Assembly: GCA_937926325.1 (NCBI GenBank) | Contig: CALAZQ010000342.1 | Coordinates: forward strand, 1-19,263 | Direction: 5' to 3' | Length of the DNA stretch: 19,263 nucleotides | Source: an uncultured Planctomycetaceae bacterium | Lineage (GTDB): Bacteria; Planctomycetota; Planctomycetia; Pirellulales; UBA1268 | Shown here: positions 7,839-15,565 of the stretch, one piece after another | Position numbering within the stretch: the stretch's first letter is position 1 | How the letters are laid out: each line of letters begins with the position of its first letter | Program-made: the position numbers and the translations under genes | The notes under the pieces: generated by a model | What the model saw: the letters and a program-made list of their open reading frames with translations, nothing else | What the model was told of the DNA's origin: nothing | Databases searched by the model: none

Positions 7839-8666
7839 ATGAACACCATCGGCAAAATTTTCGTCTTCGCCGTTTTGATCATGAGCGTGGTCTTCATGAG
7901 CTTTGCGGTCGCCATCTTTGCCTCCCACACCAATTGGAAGAAAGAATCGGAGCATTTACAGGAAGAGCTGGCCAAGGTAACCGAGGAGCGGCAGCAGAAA
8001 GAGGCTGCGATCACCAAGCTCAATGAAGATCTGGCTGCCTCCAAGGCCGCCCGCGACCGGGTGGTCGCCGCCCTCCAGGCGGCGTTGGTCGAGAAGAACA
8101 GCGAACTGGCCGAACTGCAGAAGAAGCGGGATGACCAGCTCACCAAGCTCGATGAAGACATTGCCGAGCTCACCAAGGCCAAGCAGGAGCGGGATGAGGC
8201 CGAAAAGCTGATTGCAAACCTTCGTGACGAGATCAAGGAGCTCCAGCAGGATCTCAAAGGCATGGTCAACCGCGGGGCGGAACTGGCGGCCAAACTGCAT
8301 CAGTCAGAGTCGGAGTTGGCGATGGCCAGTGAGCGACGCGACCAGTTGGAGCAGCAGGTCAGTGACGCTCGGCAGATGCTTCAGCAGAACGGTCTCTCAT
8401 TGCAGCGTCCCAAGAACATCATTCCCTTGGTTGACGGCGTGGTGATGGCGGTGAGCGAGAATCTGGTCGAGGTTTCGATCGGCAGCGACGACGGCCTGCA
8501 GAAGGGGCACGAGCTTGAGGTCTTTCGGGCGGACCAGTACCTGGGCCGGCTCAAGGTTGTCAGTGTCACCCCCGACCGCGCCGTGGTCCGGATTATGAAG
8601 GACTACGCCCGGGGCATCGTCCAACGGGGCGATCGGGTGGCGACCCGGCTCAAACTCGACAGCTGA
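7839..8666 (+). CDS. Membrane-anchored coiled-coil protein with C-terminal beta domain, 275 aa
   Basis: I do not recognise a named family. Residues 6-28 form one hydrophobic helix after MNTIG, so the protein is probably anchored with its bulk outside the cytoplasm. Residues 33-190 are a long Lys/Glu/Gln-rich heptad coiled coil. Residues 195-275 look like a small beta-barrel domain: GVVMAVSENLVEVSIGSDDG, then KGHELEVFR, LGRLKVVSV, AVVRIMKDYARGIVQRGDRV. The pattern resembles C-terminal barrel domains such as that of FlgT, but this is only a pattern resemblance. The ATG at 7839 is preceded by GAGAGG. The frame is open up to 7749, but that extension would bury the membrane helix. Codon and residue use (many Lys) differs from the Arg-rich neighbours, as expected for a coiled coil. 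A 49-aa membrane protein follows 54 bp downstream. Confidence 0.85.
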   Translation: MNTIGKIFVFAVLIMSVVFMSFAVAIFASHTNWKKESEHLQEELAKVTEERQQKEAAITKLNEDLAASKAARDRVVAALQAALVEKNSELAELQKKRDDQLTKLDEDIAELTKAKQERDEAEKLIANLRDEIKELQQDLKGMVNRGAELAAKLHQSESELAMASERRDQLEQQVSDARQMLQQNGLSLQRPKNIIPLVDGVVMAVSENLVEVSIGSDDGLQKGHELEVFRADQYLGRLKVVSVTPDRAVVRIMKDYARGIVQRGDRVATRLKLDS

Positions 8667-8720
8667 ACCAAAGCGGTGCCCCCGGGGCCCGCGCAGCCAA
8701 GGCAGACAAGGGGCACCATC

Positions 8721-8870
8721 ATGGCCGAGGAGAGCGAGAACAGTGGCCGCGGCTCAACGCCGATGGACAACTACACGGCGATGCTGATCCTGTCGTTCGT
8801 GGCGATCTCGATCGGCTGCCTGATCCTCGCGCTCGAGCTCTATCGTGACGGGCTGCCGCTGGCACCGTAA
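8721..8870 (+). CDS. Small single-span membrane protein, 49 aa
   Basis: The short product starts MAEESENSGRGSTPMDNYT and has one hydrophobic helix at about residues 19-41 (AMLILSFVAISIGCLILALEL). The N-terminus is acidic and polar, and the C-terminus is a short tail ending LPLAP. The ATG at 8721 has AAGGGG seven bases upstream; a GTG at 8676 in the same frame is less likely. It lies 54 bp after the coiled-coil gene, so the two are probably co-transcribed and could act together in the membrane. I recognise no family. Confidence 0.7.
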   Translation: MAEESENSGRGSTPMDNYTAMLILSFVAISIGCLILALELYRDGLPLAP

Positions 8871-8875
8871 GCTGC

Positions 8876-8909
8876 CGTGACAGCGTCGGTGCTTGCATCA
8901 GCGGTCACG
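8876..8909. terminator. Possible bidirectional terminator between convergent genes
   Basis: The 40-bp gap between two convergent stop codons holds an inverted repeat: CGTGACAGC at 8876-8884 against GCGGTCACG at 8901-8909. It gives eight pairs with one mismatch and a 16-base loop. On the plus strand only a short A-run follows and T-runs are poor on both sides, so termination is inferred mostly from position. Confidence 0.35.
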
Positions 8910-8910
8910 A

Positions 8911-10278
8911 TCAAAAGAAGTTGAACCGTTCGTCTGCACCCTCTTTTTCGGGCTTTTCCGGTGGGGCAGCGGCTGGCGCGTCAGGCGCCTCCTGAAGTTC
9001 GGTGTCAGCCGCGGCGGCCGGCTGTTCGCCCGCGACCGTCCGCGGCCCGAGCGAGGCGAGCAGTCCTCGGGGCGAGGCCAGGATGAGCTTTTCCGAGGCC
9101 CGGTTCGTCACCGGCAGGGTGAAGGGGCCCGGATGCAAAAAGGCCTCGGGTTCACCATCGGCAAGGCTCAGGCCGGTCAGCATGTTCTGCCGGTCATAAC
9201 ACCAGACCCGGCCGCCGACGATGGCGAGCAGTTCGGCCTTGAGGGGGGACTTCCAGATCCGCCGTCCGCTGTCAGCCGCATGGGCGGCGATGCCCCGCTC
9301 GCCCAGCGAGACGATCAGGGTCTCGCCCTTCAGCAAGAGCTGCGGCCGTTGCTCATTCGGATGCAGGGAGGTCTCGAGCAGGCTCCGCCAGACCAGCCGC
9401 AGGCCTCCCGGGGCATCCGCGAACCGGATCAGTTCACCCGTTCCGGTGGTGGCAAAGATGGTCTGGTCGCGGACCAGCACCGGGCCGCCCGGTGATTGCA
9501 AGAGTTCAAACTCGTGGCGGGCCCAGGCATCGTTCGCCGGCTCGATCGCCGTCAGGTGGCCGTTGCGGGTGCACCAGATCACGCCGGCACCATAGGGGGT
9601 GGGCTGCTGTTCGATCAGCCCGTGCGAATTGATCTCGACCGGATCGAGCTTCACCAGTTGTTCTGAACCGCCTCCCTCGGTTTCAGCTGATCCGTCAGTA
9701 CCCGGTTCCGGCAGCATCAGTCGGAACGGGTTGACCGGCAGCCGCAGCACGGTGGCGTTCCGCAGCGGCACATAGGCCCAGTTGCCCACCGGCAGGGCCC
9801 CCGCCGATGGCGGCACCGGCAGCCGCCGCCGCCAGAAGACCGAGCCGGTGCGGGCCTGCAGCCCCACCGCCTCCATGTCGTGGGTGACCACGACCAGTCG
9901 GCCGTCGATGCCGGCGGGCTGCGGCGGTGCCAGGGGCACCCCCAGGCTGGTCGACCAGAGCAGCGTGCCGGGCCGCGGTGCACCCGGAGTGGCCGTGGCG
10001 GCGTCGCCCGCCCGGACGGCATGCACCTTGCCGTCGCCCGACTGCGCGACCACTGTCCAGCGGCCGACATCGACGCGGCCCAGCCGATAGCCGATCGATT
10101 CAAAGGGCAGTTGCACGATCCATTCCCGCGACAGCCCCACCCGTTCGGCCTCGAAGGGGTCGGCTGCCGTACCGGAGAGGCATTCGCCCCGCGCGAGCGG
10201 CAGCCAGGCTGCGGCCACCAGCATCAGCAGCAGCAGGGCCAGCCGGAGGAAGGTCTGCCGATTCGTGAGTCGATTCAT
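8911..10278 (-). CDS. Exported PQQ-type beta-propeller repeat protein, 455 aa
   Basis: An N-terminal hydrophobic stretch (LRLALLLLMLVAAAWLPLARG, residues 11-31) reads as a signal peptide. From about 40 to 410 the protein is made of repeated beta segments of the pyrrolo-quinoline-quinone propeller kind, such as DGRLVVVTHDMEAVGLQART, GSVFWRRRLPVPP and RIWKSPL. These resemble BamB and PQQ repeats without any sign of a catalytic dehydrogenase domain. The last 45 residues are Ala/Pro/Glu-rich and end RFNFF. A scaffold or ligand-binding role outside the cytoplasm is likely. I chose the ATG at 10278 because it gives a normal signal peptide. ATG 10341 is in frame with AGGAAG directly against it and would add 21 residues. 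The gene converges on the 49-aa gene and diverges from the 1363-aa gene. Confidence 0.85.
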   Translation of the reverse strand: MNRLTNRQTFLRLALLLLMLVAAAWLPLARGECLSGTAADPFEAERVGLSREWIVQLPFESIGYRLGRVDVGRWTVVAQSGDGKVHAVRAGDAATATPGAPRPGTLLWSTSLGVPLAPPQPAGIDGRLVVVTHDMEAVGLQARTGSVFWRRRLPVPPSAGALPVGNWAYVPLRNATVLRLPVNPFRLMLPEPGTDGSAETEGGGSEQLVKLDPVEINSHGLIEQQPTPYGAGVIWCTRNGHLTAIEPANDAWARHEFELLQSPGGPVLVRDQTIFATTGTGELIRFADAPGGLRLVWRSLLETSLHPNEQRPQLLLKGETLIVSLGERGIAAHAADSGRRIWKSPLKAELLAIVGGRVWCYDRQNMLTGLSLADGEPEAFLHPGPFTLPVTNRASEKLILASPRGLLASLGPRTVAGEQPAAAADTELQEAPDAPAAAPPEKPEKEGADERFNFF

Positions 10279-10490
10279 AACGACGGGCCCAGGGAGGGGG
10301 GAATTCAACCGTTCGGTGTCCACGAGCTGCCGATAGGACATCTTCCTGAGGCTAATTCACGAATTTGCTCATGCAACGCGGGCGGCAGCCCAGCCGGCTG
10401 CGAAGTGGCCCCGGGCTGGTAGGATGTGAATTTCCGTTCGAATCGATCCAGGCGGTCCCCGCGGCCGCTGCCGACCCTGCTACCTGTTTG
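10279..10490. other. Divergent intergenic region upstream of the 1363-aa gene
   Basis: This 212-bp gap lies between divergent genes. It includes a locally AT-richer stretch near 10350-10375 where promoters are plausible, but I see no clear consensus pair. A hairpin is formed by GCAGCC (10385-10390) and GGCTGC (10396-10401) with a five-base loop. No Shine-Dalgarno is visible before the ATG at 10491. Confidence 0.4.
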
Positions 10491-13400
10491 ATGCCGAAGG
10501 TTCCTCGATCCGCCGACTTGCCTGCCGATCCGCTCGCAGCGCTGCTGGGATATCTCAATTATTCAGCGGGGGCTGCTGATCCCGCGGCCTGGCGAGCTGC
10601 CAGCGACCTCTATGCTCAGTTCGAGCCGCCTGGGCCGGACGGCCGGGTGACGGAACGGACCGATACCGCTGCTCGGGTCGCCGCGGTGCTCCGCGAAGAA
10701 CTGGCCCGGCTCAAGCAGACCGATCCGGCCTTTCGCGATGACCGGCAGGCCGCCACCGTGATCGAACTTGTTTTCGAGCGGCTGCTGCCGGCCTACCGAC
10801 AGTTCCACCACGATCTGCTTGAGCATCAGCCGCCGGGTGCCCTGGAGCGGCCGTTCTTCGTCATGGCGGCGGCCCAGGCGGTATTGGCCACCGGCGGCCC
10901 CTGGGATGATCCCGATCCGCAACTGATCGACCGGGCCATCGCCCGGCTCAACGACTACCTCGGCTGGCGGCCGGTGGCGGTGCTCGAGAACGGCCAGCTA
11001 TCCGAACCCTATCCGCATGAGCGGGTGCGGCCGCTGCCGCTTTATATCGCTGGTGCGGGAACCGCCCACGGACGGTTTGCCGGGCTGGTCGATCGGGCAA
11101 TCGGCATCCTCAAGGCAGCACCGGCCGATCTGCTGCGGCAGGCCGACTTCGAGCCGGAGCTCTTGAGTGAACTGGCGGTCGATCCGCGGGCCTTCGACTT
11201 TCTGCATCCGGCGGCCAGTCGGCCCAACTATCTCTTCGGCCTCTGGGATCCGTCGCTGATCGATGATGACGGCTGCTACCGCCGGCTGGTGATTCAGCAG
11301 TCGACGCTGGAGGGCATCCTCTCGTGGCCGGATGCCCATGGTGCCGAGATTCCGCCAGGCGAACTTCAGGAAGAGTCGGCCGCCGTGCTGGCCGGCGTGA
11401 TGCTGATGGCCTCGGGCCTGTCGGGCCGCGGGCCGGGGGCGCCGCAGGCGGGGCTGCCGCTGGCCGAGTTGCTACCCCGCATTGCCAGCTATCGCGACAG
11501 CTTCTACCGCTGGCTCATGACCCGGCTGCCGGCGGGGCACCGGGCCCGGCTGGAGGCCGAGGCGGCGACCCTGCGGCAGCCGTTCGGCGGGGTCCGCCGG
11601 CACATCAACATGCTGTTGGCTGCCCGGCGGGCCCGGCAGGTGGAGAGCGTCACGCTGGCGTCAGTGCTGGCCCGGCTGGGCCGGTCGGAGGCGGCTGAGC
11701 GGTTGGCGGGGCTGGTGCCGGCGGCCAGCGCCCGAACACTGGCCCGGATTACCAGCCGGCTTGTGGCGGCTCAGCGGGCGGTTCGCCGTGGGCAGGCTGA
11801 GGAGTTGCCGGCAGCCCTGAGTAGCCTCGACGAGGCCCGTGACCTGCTGCTGCGGGGGATCGGTTGTGGAGCGCTGGTCGATCCTTGGAACATTCTCGGA
11901 TTGGCCGGTCAGTTTCCGCTGCACGAGCCGGGGGGAGAGTCATTGCCCGACCCGCGGGTCGATGACCTGATCGGCAGTGTCAGCAATCTGCTCGAGGGGG
12001 CCTGTGCCGTCTGGCAGCGGGCCCGGCTGGAGGCTGACCAGCCGCTGGCCGACCGGGCTGGCGCGGCCGTCGAAGAACTGGCCACCTGGTGGGATCAGTT
12101 TGCCACCACCACCGTGTCGGGCGTGCCGCAGCTGTCGGGGCAGGAGCTGCTGCAGTCGGCCCGCGAGGTGATTGCCGTGCTTGAAGAGCGGCGGGCCACG
12201 GCGCCGGCGCCACTGGCCCCGGGCTTCTGGCGAGAGGCGGTGGCCGGCTTTTCGTCGGCTCGGACCCACGCCGCCGCTGCCGAGGCGTTGCTGCGGGAAC
12301 GGGATCTCGATGCCGCCATGGGGCTGCTGGTGCACTGGGCCTCACTGCTGGAGGGGGATGAGATCGATCATTCCGGTCCTTCCTGGCTGCTGGCCTCGCA
12401 TCGTTGGCTGCGGGCTGGGCTGGCCGACCTGAGTGAAGCGGGGCGGAACCGGGTGCGGCGGTTTCTCGAACTGATCGAGGCCAACACCGCCGGTGTCGCT
12501 GAAGTGATTGAGCTGGCGGCCACCGGTCAGGAGCCGGCGGTCCGTCACGAGCCCGATTTTTCCCTGCCCGACGATGCCGACGACGACCAACTGGCCGCCG
12601 ATGAGAGTGTCGCCTCGGCCTATGAGTCGATGGTCTGGCAGGATTCGGCCGATGATGGCACCGACGGCGGCATGCTGGACGTCGATCTGCCTGGAGCCGA
12701 CGGGCATCCTGTGGTGGCGGTGGAGGAGGCGGCCGATTTTCTCACCGGTGTCATCGTCATGCTGCGGCAGGTGGTGACCACCGGCTGCCTCGACGCGGCG
12801 GCCGGCCGGATCGAGCCCTTGCCCACTGAGATTGAATCGCTGGTTGCCTGGCGGCAGACGCTGCGGCGGCTGCGGAAGGCGATGGTGCGGGCTGCCGGTC
12901 ACATCGTGGCCCGCGATCAACAGCCGGCCCCGGGCATGTCCCCGACTGAGTTCGACCGGCTGCGGTGGCAGCGGGATGCGGCCGCCGAGCGGCTGATTGA
13001 GGCAGCCCTGCAGACCGGGGAGACGATCTGGCTGCTCTCAGCCCGGCTGGCATTGGCCCGGGGCCAGGTGCGGCCGTCCCCGCGGCCGACCAACCGCCGC
13101 ACCAGTGCTCACGGCGGCAGGCCGGGGCCCAAGCCGGCCGTCGGCCGGCTGCTGGCGGCGATCTTTGCCGATGACCAGCAGACCATCCACGAGCAGCTTG
13201 AGCGGATCAGGCGACACCTGCGGGGCAAGCCGGTGCTCTACGTGCCGCTCTCCCGGGGTGGTCGTCCCGACCGGATCGTGGCGGCGCGGCTGCGGGAGCG
13301 GCTGCTGGAGCGGCTGGTGGGCCTGCTGCCGCGGCGAGGTCTGGTCGAAGAGACGATCGGGCTGGTGCGGCTGGCCAAGAGCCTGGAGAGCAGGCGGCCG

Positions 13401-14582
13401 CGGGGCGCCGCCAGTGTGAGTGAGTTCGACCGGGTCTTCGAGGCGGCGACCACGGCCCTTGTTGGTCGGATCGTCACCAGTGCCCCGGTGGCCGCCGCCG
13501 GCGAGCCACCACCGACGGCCGAGCAGGTGACTCAGCGAATCCTTGACGGGCTGGCGATTCTGATTCCGCAGTTGCTCGAGACCTGGACCACCCATGCCCG
13601 GCAGTTGCGGCTGTCGGTGCTGGAGCGGGTGCGGGACGACAAGGCCTTCGCCCCGGTGCAGGCGTTCATCGAACGCTACGGCGCCGGGCTGTTCACCCAG
13701 CATCTGCTGACGCCGCCATCGCTGCGGGGCATTCTGCGGAGCGGGGTGAAGCCCTTTCTGGAGCGGCTGCTCGAGCAGGAAACCAGCGAGCCGAGTTGGC
13801 GGGCAGCGGCCGACGAAGAGGGGGGCGGCAGAAGCAGCCATCCTGACCAGCTGATCGAGGCCCTGACCAGTGGGCAGCTGCCGCTGAAACAGGCTGCCAG
13901 CCGGCTGCGGCTGGTGCTTGAAAGTGTGGCCGAGAATCACTCGGAGTATCGCGACTGGAACTCGACGACGACCCAGTCCGACCGGGGCGAGTGCCTGCAC
14001 GTGCTGATGGAGTTTCTGCGGATCAAGGCCGAGTATGAGCGGATCGTCTGGACGTTGCGGCCGGTGAGCATGGCCCACCGGGTGCTGGTCCGCCGGGGGG
14101 CGACTGCTGCAGCCACCGCCTGGCGGCAGCGGATGCAGGATGAGACGGCTGAGGCGGCGGACGATCTGATCGAGCGGCTGACCGCGGTCCAGCAGGCCAC
14201 CGGGGTGCGGCTGGCGAGCGTGGCCGACCGGGTGCAGCGGCCCTTCACCGCGATGCTGGAACTGGATGAACTCGAGGCAATGGTCGAGCCGGCCGTGGGC
14301 GAGTTGCTGACCGGCCAGCCAGTTGGTGCCGGCCAGCGTCTGGAGGAACGCGCCGAGGGCTTCCTGGGCATGGCGAGCGGGTCGGGAGTTGAGGTGCCAG
14401 ACTGGCTGGAGCAGCTCAGTGCCGGCGTCGATCGGGCGATTGAAGAGGCCGAGGCGGGCGGGTTTGCTGCCGACGGCGAGCGGCCGCTGCTGCCGGCCGC
14501 GGTCGCTGACGTCCTCAGTTGGAAGCGGCTGCCCTGGAACGAACTGCTGGCTGCGGTGTCGCGGCAGAAGGGGCAGGCATGA
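10491..14582 (+). CDS. Large helical protein of unknown function, 1363 aa
   Basis: I do not recognise the family. The protein is Arg/Ala/Leu/Glu-rich with very few lysines, appears almost wholly alpha-helical, and has no signal peptide or membrane segment. The N-terminal 260 residues look the most globular, with a run of aromatic and Pro residues at 239-254 (HPAASRPNYLFGLWDP). An acidic stretch at about 685-745 (many Asp) and a basic Arg/Pro-rich linker at about 859-888 divide it into at least three parts. I chose ATG 10491 over an in-frame ATG at 10365 because the upstream residues are low-complexity and helical sequence begins right after MPKVPRSADL. Its TGA overlaps the ATG of the LipB-like gene (14579-14582), so the two are translated together. 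A cytoplasmic scaffold is a guess only. Confidence 0.85.
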   Translation: MPKVPRSADLPADPLAALLGYLNYSAGAADPAAWRAASDLYAQFEPPGPDGRVTERTDTAARVAAVLREELARLKQTDPAFRDDRQAATVIELVFERLLPAYRQFHHDLLEHQPPGALERPFFVMAAAQAVLATGGPWDDPDPQLIDRAIARLNDYLGWRPVAVLENGQLSEPYPHERVRPLPLYIAGAGTAHGRFAGLVDRAIGILKAAPADLLRQADFEPELLSELAVDPRAFDFLHPAASRPNYLFGLWDPSLIDDDGCYRRLVIQQSTLEGILSWPDAHGAEIPPGELQEESAAVLAGVMLMASGLSGRGPGAPQAGLPLAELLPRIASYRDSFYRWLMTRLPAGHRARLEAEAATLRQPFGGVRRHINMLLAARRARQVESVTLASVLARLGRSEAAERLAGLVPAASARTLARITSRLVAAQRAVRRGQAEELPAALSSLDEARDLLLRGIGCGALVDPWNILGLAGQFPLHEPGGESLPDPRVDDLIGSVSNLLEGACAVWQRARLEADQPLADRAGAAVEELATWWDQFATTTVSGVPQLSGQELLQSAREVIAVLEERRATAPAPLAPGFWREAVAGFSSARTHAAAAEALLRERDLDAAMGLLVHWASLLEGDEIDHSGPSWLLASHRWLRAGLADLSEAGRNRVRRFLELIEANTAGVAEVIELAATGQEPAVRHEPDFSLPDDADDDQLAADESVASAYESMVWQDSADDGTDGGMLDVDLPGADGHPVVAVEEAADFLTGVIVMLRQVVTTGCLDAAAGRIEPLPTEIESLVAWRQTLRRLRKAMVRAAGHIVARDQQPAPGMSPTEFDRLRWQRDAAAERLIEAALQTGETIWLLSARLALARGQVRPSPRPTNRRTSAHGGRPGPKPAVGRLLAAIFADDQQTIHEQLERIRRHLRGKPVLYVPLSRGGRPDRIVAARLRERLLERLVGLLPRRGLVEETIGLVRLAKSLESRRPRGAASVSEFDRVFEAATTALVGRIVTSAPVAAAGEPPPTAEQVTQRILDGLAILIPQLLETWTTHARQLRLSVLERVRDDKAFAPVQAFIERYGAGLFTQHLLTPPSLRGILRSGVKPFLERLLEQETSEPSWRAAADEEGGGRSSHPDQLIEALTSGQLPLKQAASRLRLVLESVAENHSEYRDWNSTTTQSDRGECLHVLMEFLRIKAEYERIVWTLRPVSMAHRVLVRRGATAAATAWRQRMQDETAEAADDLIERLTAVQQATGVRLASVADRVQRPFTAMLELDELEAMVEPAVGELLTGQPVGAGQRLEERAEGFLGMASGSGVEVPDWLEQLSAGVDRAIEEAEAGGFAADGERPLLPAAVADVLSWKRLPWNELLAAVSRQKGQA

Positions 14583-15361
14583 CGCCGCTGAAGACCGAAG
14601 ATTGCGGGACGGTCGCAGCGCACCGCCGGTTGAGTGTCTGGCTGGCCGGCCGGCTCGAGCACGACACCTATCAGGCGATGGCGGAGCGGCTGGCCTGGGA
14701 CGTCTCAGAGCCGCAGGGACGGCCACCGACGCTGGTCATTTATGAACCGGCCGTCGGCGTCACGATTGGCCGCCTCGGGTCGCAGACCGATATCGAGTGG
14801 TCACCGGAGGAACTGGTCGCCCGTGGCATTCCGGTCCGATTCGTCGGCCGGGGGGGCGGAGTGGTGCCGCATGGCCCCGGCCAGGTTGGGATTGCGCTGT
14901 TTGCGCCGCTGACCGCACTGGGCCTGGGTCCGCATGATGTCGGTGGGCTGGTCGAGCGATTCGAGGCCGGGCTGGAGGCGGCCATTCGCAGCCTGCGGTG
15001 CACCGCGGCCCGTGATTCCCGGCAGCCGGGCATTTTCGGCCGGACCGGCCTGCTGGCGGCGGTGAGCCTGGCGGTTCGCCGCGGCATCGTCTGGCACGGT
15101 GGCTTTGTCAACGTCTGCCCCGATCTCAGCCTGTTCCGCCGGGTACGAACGGTGCCGTTCGCGGCCGGCGTGCCGGTGCGTACGATGGGATCAGTGGAGG
15201 CTGATCTCCGCCGTCGGGTTCGGCTGCAGGATGCCCGGACAGCGGTTGTCCGGTCCCTGGCCGATGCCTTCGGGCTGAGCGATGTCTCCATTCAATCAGG
15301 GCTGCCGCTGCCGCCGGCAGCCGGCCGCCGCTCATTGATCCGCGAACACCTCACTGCCTGA
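14579..15361 (+). CDS. LipB-like octanoyltransferase homologue lacking the catalytic Lys and Cys, 260 aa
   Basis: The protein follows the LipB fold in order: TIGRLGSQTD at 62-71, the RGGG and HGPGQ motif at 91-102 (LipB: RGGxVTYHGPGQ), PGIFGRTGLLAAV at 150-162, RRGIVWHGGFVNVCPDLSLF at 167-186. LipB moves octanoate from acyl-carrier protein to lipoyl domains using a Lys/Cys pair. In E. coli these are K135 in the KICSLG segment and C169 in the NPCG segment. Here the first aligned site is Leu (in TGLLAAV) and the second reads TVPFAAG, with no Cys. Only one lysine, K5, is present in the protein. C180 in NVCPDL lies about 12 positions upstream of the usual Cys. Position before lipA and an ATGA overlap with the preceding gene support a lipoate role. 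It may use another mechanism, act as a non-catalytic partner, or be a divergent lipoate ligase. Confidence 0.8.
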   Translation: MTPLKTEDCGTVAAHRRLSVWLAGRLEHDTYQAMAERLAWDVSEPQGRPPTLVIYEPAVGVTIGRLGSQTDIEWSPEELVARGIPVRFVGRGGGVVPHGPGQVGIALFAPLTALGLGPHDVGGLVERFEAGLEAAIRSLRCTAARDSRQPGIFGRTGLLAAVSLAVRRGIVWHGGFVNVCPDLSLFRRVRTVPFAAGVPVRTMGSVEADLRRRVRLQDARTAVVRSLADAFGLSDVSIQSGLPLPPAAGRRSLIREHLTA

Positions 15362-15377
15362 GGAGGGCATCGGTTTT
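15355..15377 (+). terminator. Weak hairpin plus T-run after the LipB-like gene
   Basis: TGCCT (15355-15359) pairs with GGGCA (15365-15369), including one T-G pair, around a five-base loop that spans the stop codon. Five T residues follow at 15373-15377. The stem is short, so it would be a partial terminator or attenuator at most, ahead of the structured lipA leader. Confidence 0.25.
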
Positions 15378-15399
15378 TGTGTGTCGTTTCCGAACCGCC

Positions 15400-15531
15400 G
15401 GTGGGACTCATGCCATCTCGCCGGACGTTCGCTCCGGCCATCCTTAGCCTCCACTCACTCGACGGAACCTTCCCTTCGCCATCCCGGCTGCGGTCAGCTT
15501 CCGACGCCGCTCGATTGGCATGAGTTCCACC
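15400..15531 (+). ncRNA. Candidate structured RNA element in the lipA leader
   Basis: A 16-base arm, GGTGGGACTCATGCCA (15400-15415), pairs with TGGCATGAGTTCCACC (15516-15531). Fifteen pairs are Watson-Crick and the remaining one (15405 with 15526) is G-U in the plus-strand transcript. Inside, GCCGGA (15420-15425) pairs with TCCGGC (15433-15438), and G15427-C15432 closes a UUCG tetraloop with one bulged C. A weaker hairpin is formed by CGGC 15485-15488 with GCCG 15506-15509 and GTC 15493-15495 with GAC 15503-15505. The element ends 22 bases before the GGAGG ribosome binding site (15554-15558) of lipA. It could be a cis-regulatory leader, a processed small RNA, or a non-autonomous inverted-repeat element; no target-site duplication is visible at its edges. 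Confidence 0.55.
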
Positions 15532-15565
15532 TCACCCACTCCATTCGCTACTCCGGAGGATTTTC

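Noticed and set aside
6671..8293. 540-residue minus-strand open frame opposite lnt and the coiled-coil gene
   Set aside because: Its sequence is Ser/Arg/Gln low complexity mirrored from the real genes on the other strand.
8860..8876. TGGCAC-like start of a sigma54 promoter
   Set aside because: The -12 part does not carry the TTGC at the required distance, and no other -24/-12 site was seen upstream of genes here.
13038..14726. 562-residue minus-strand open frame opposite the 1363-aa gene
   Set aside because: A GC-driven shadow; the plus-strand frame is longer, continuous and coupled to lipB-like.
15400..15531. Inverted-repeat element as an insertion sequence or MITE
   Set aside because: No target-site duplication is visible at the edges and there is no transposase; the G-U pair and position before lipA fit an RNA better, although MITE remains possible.
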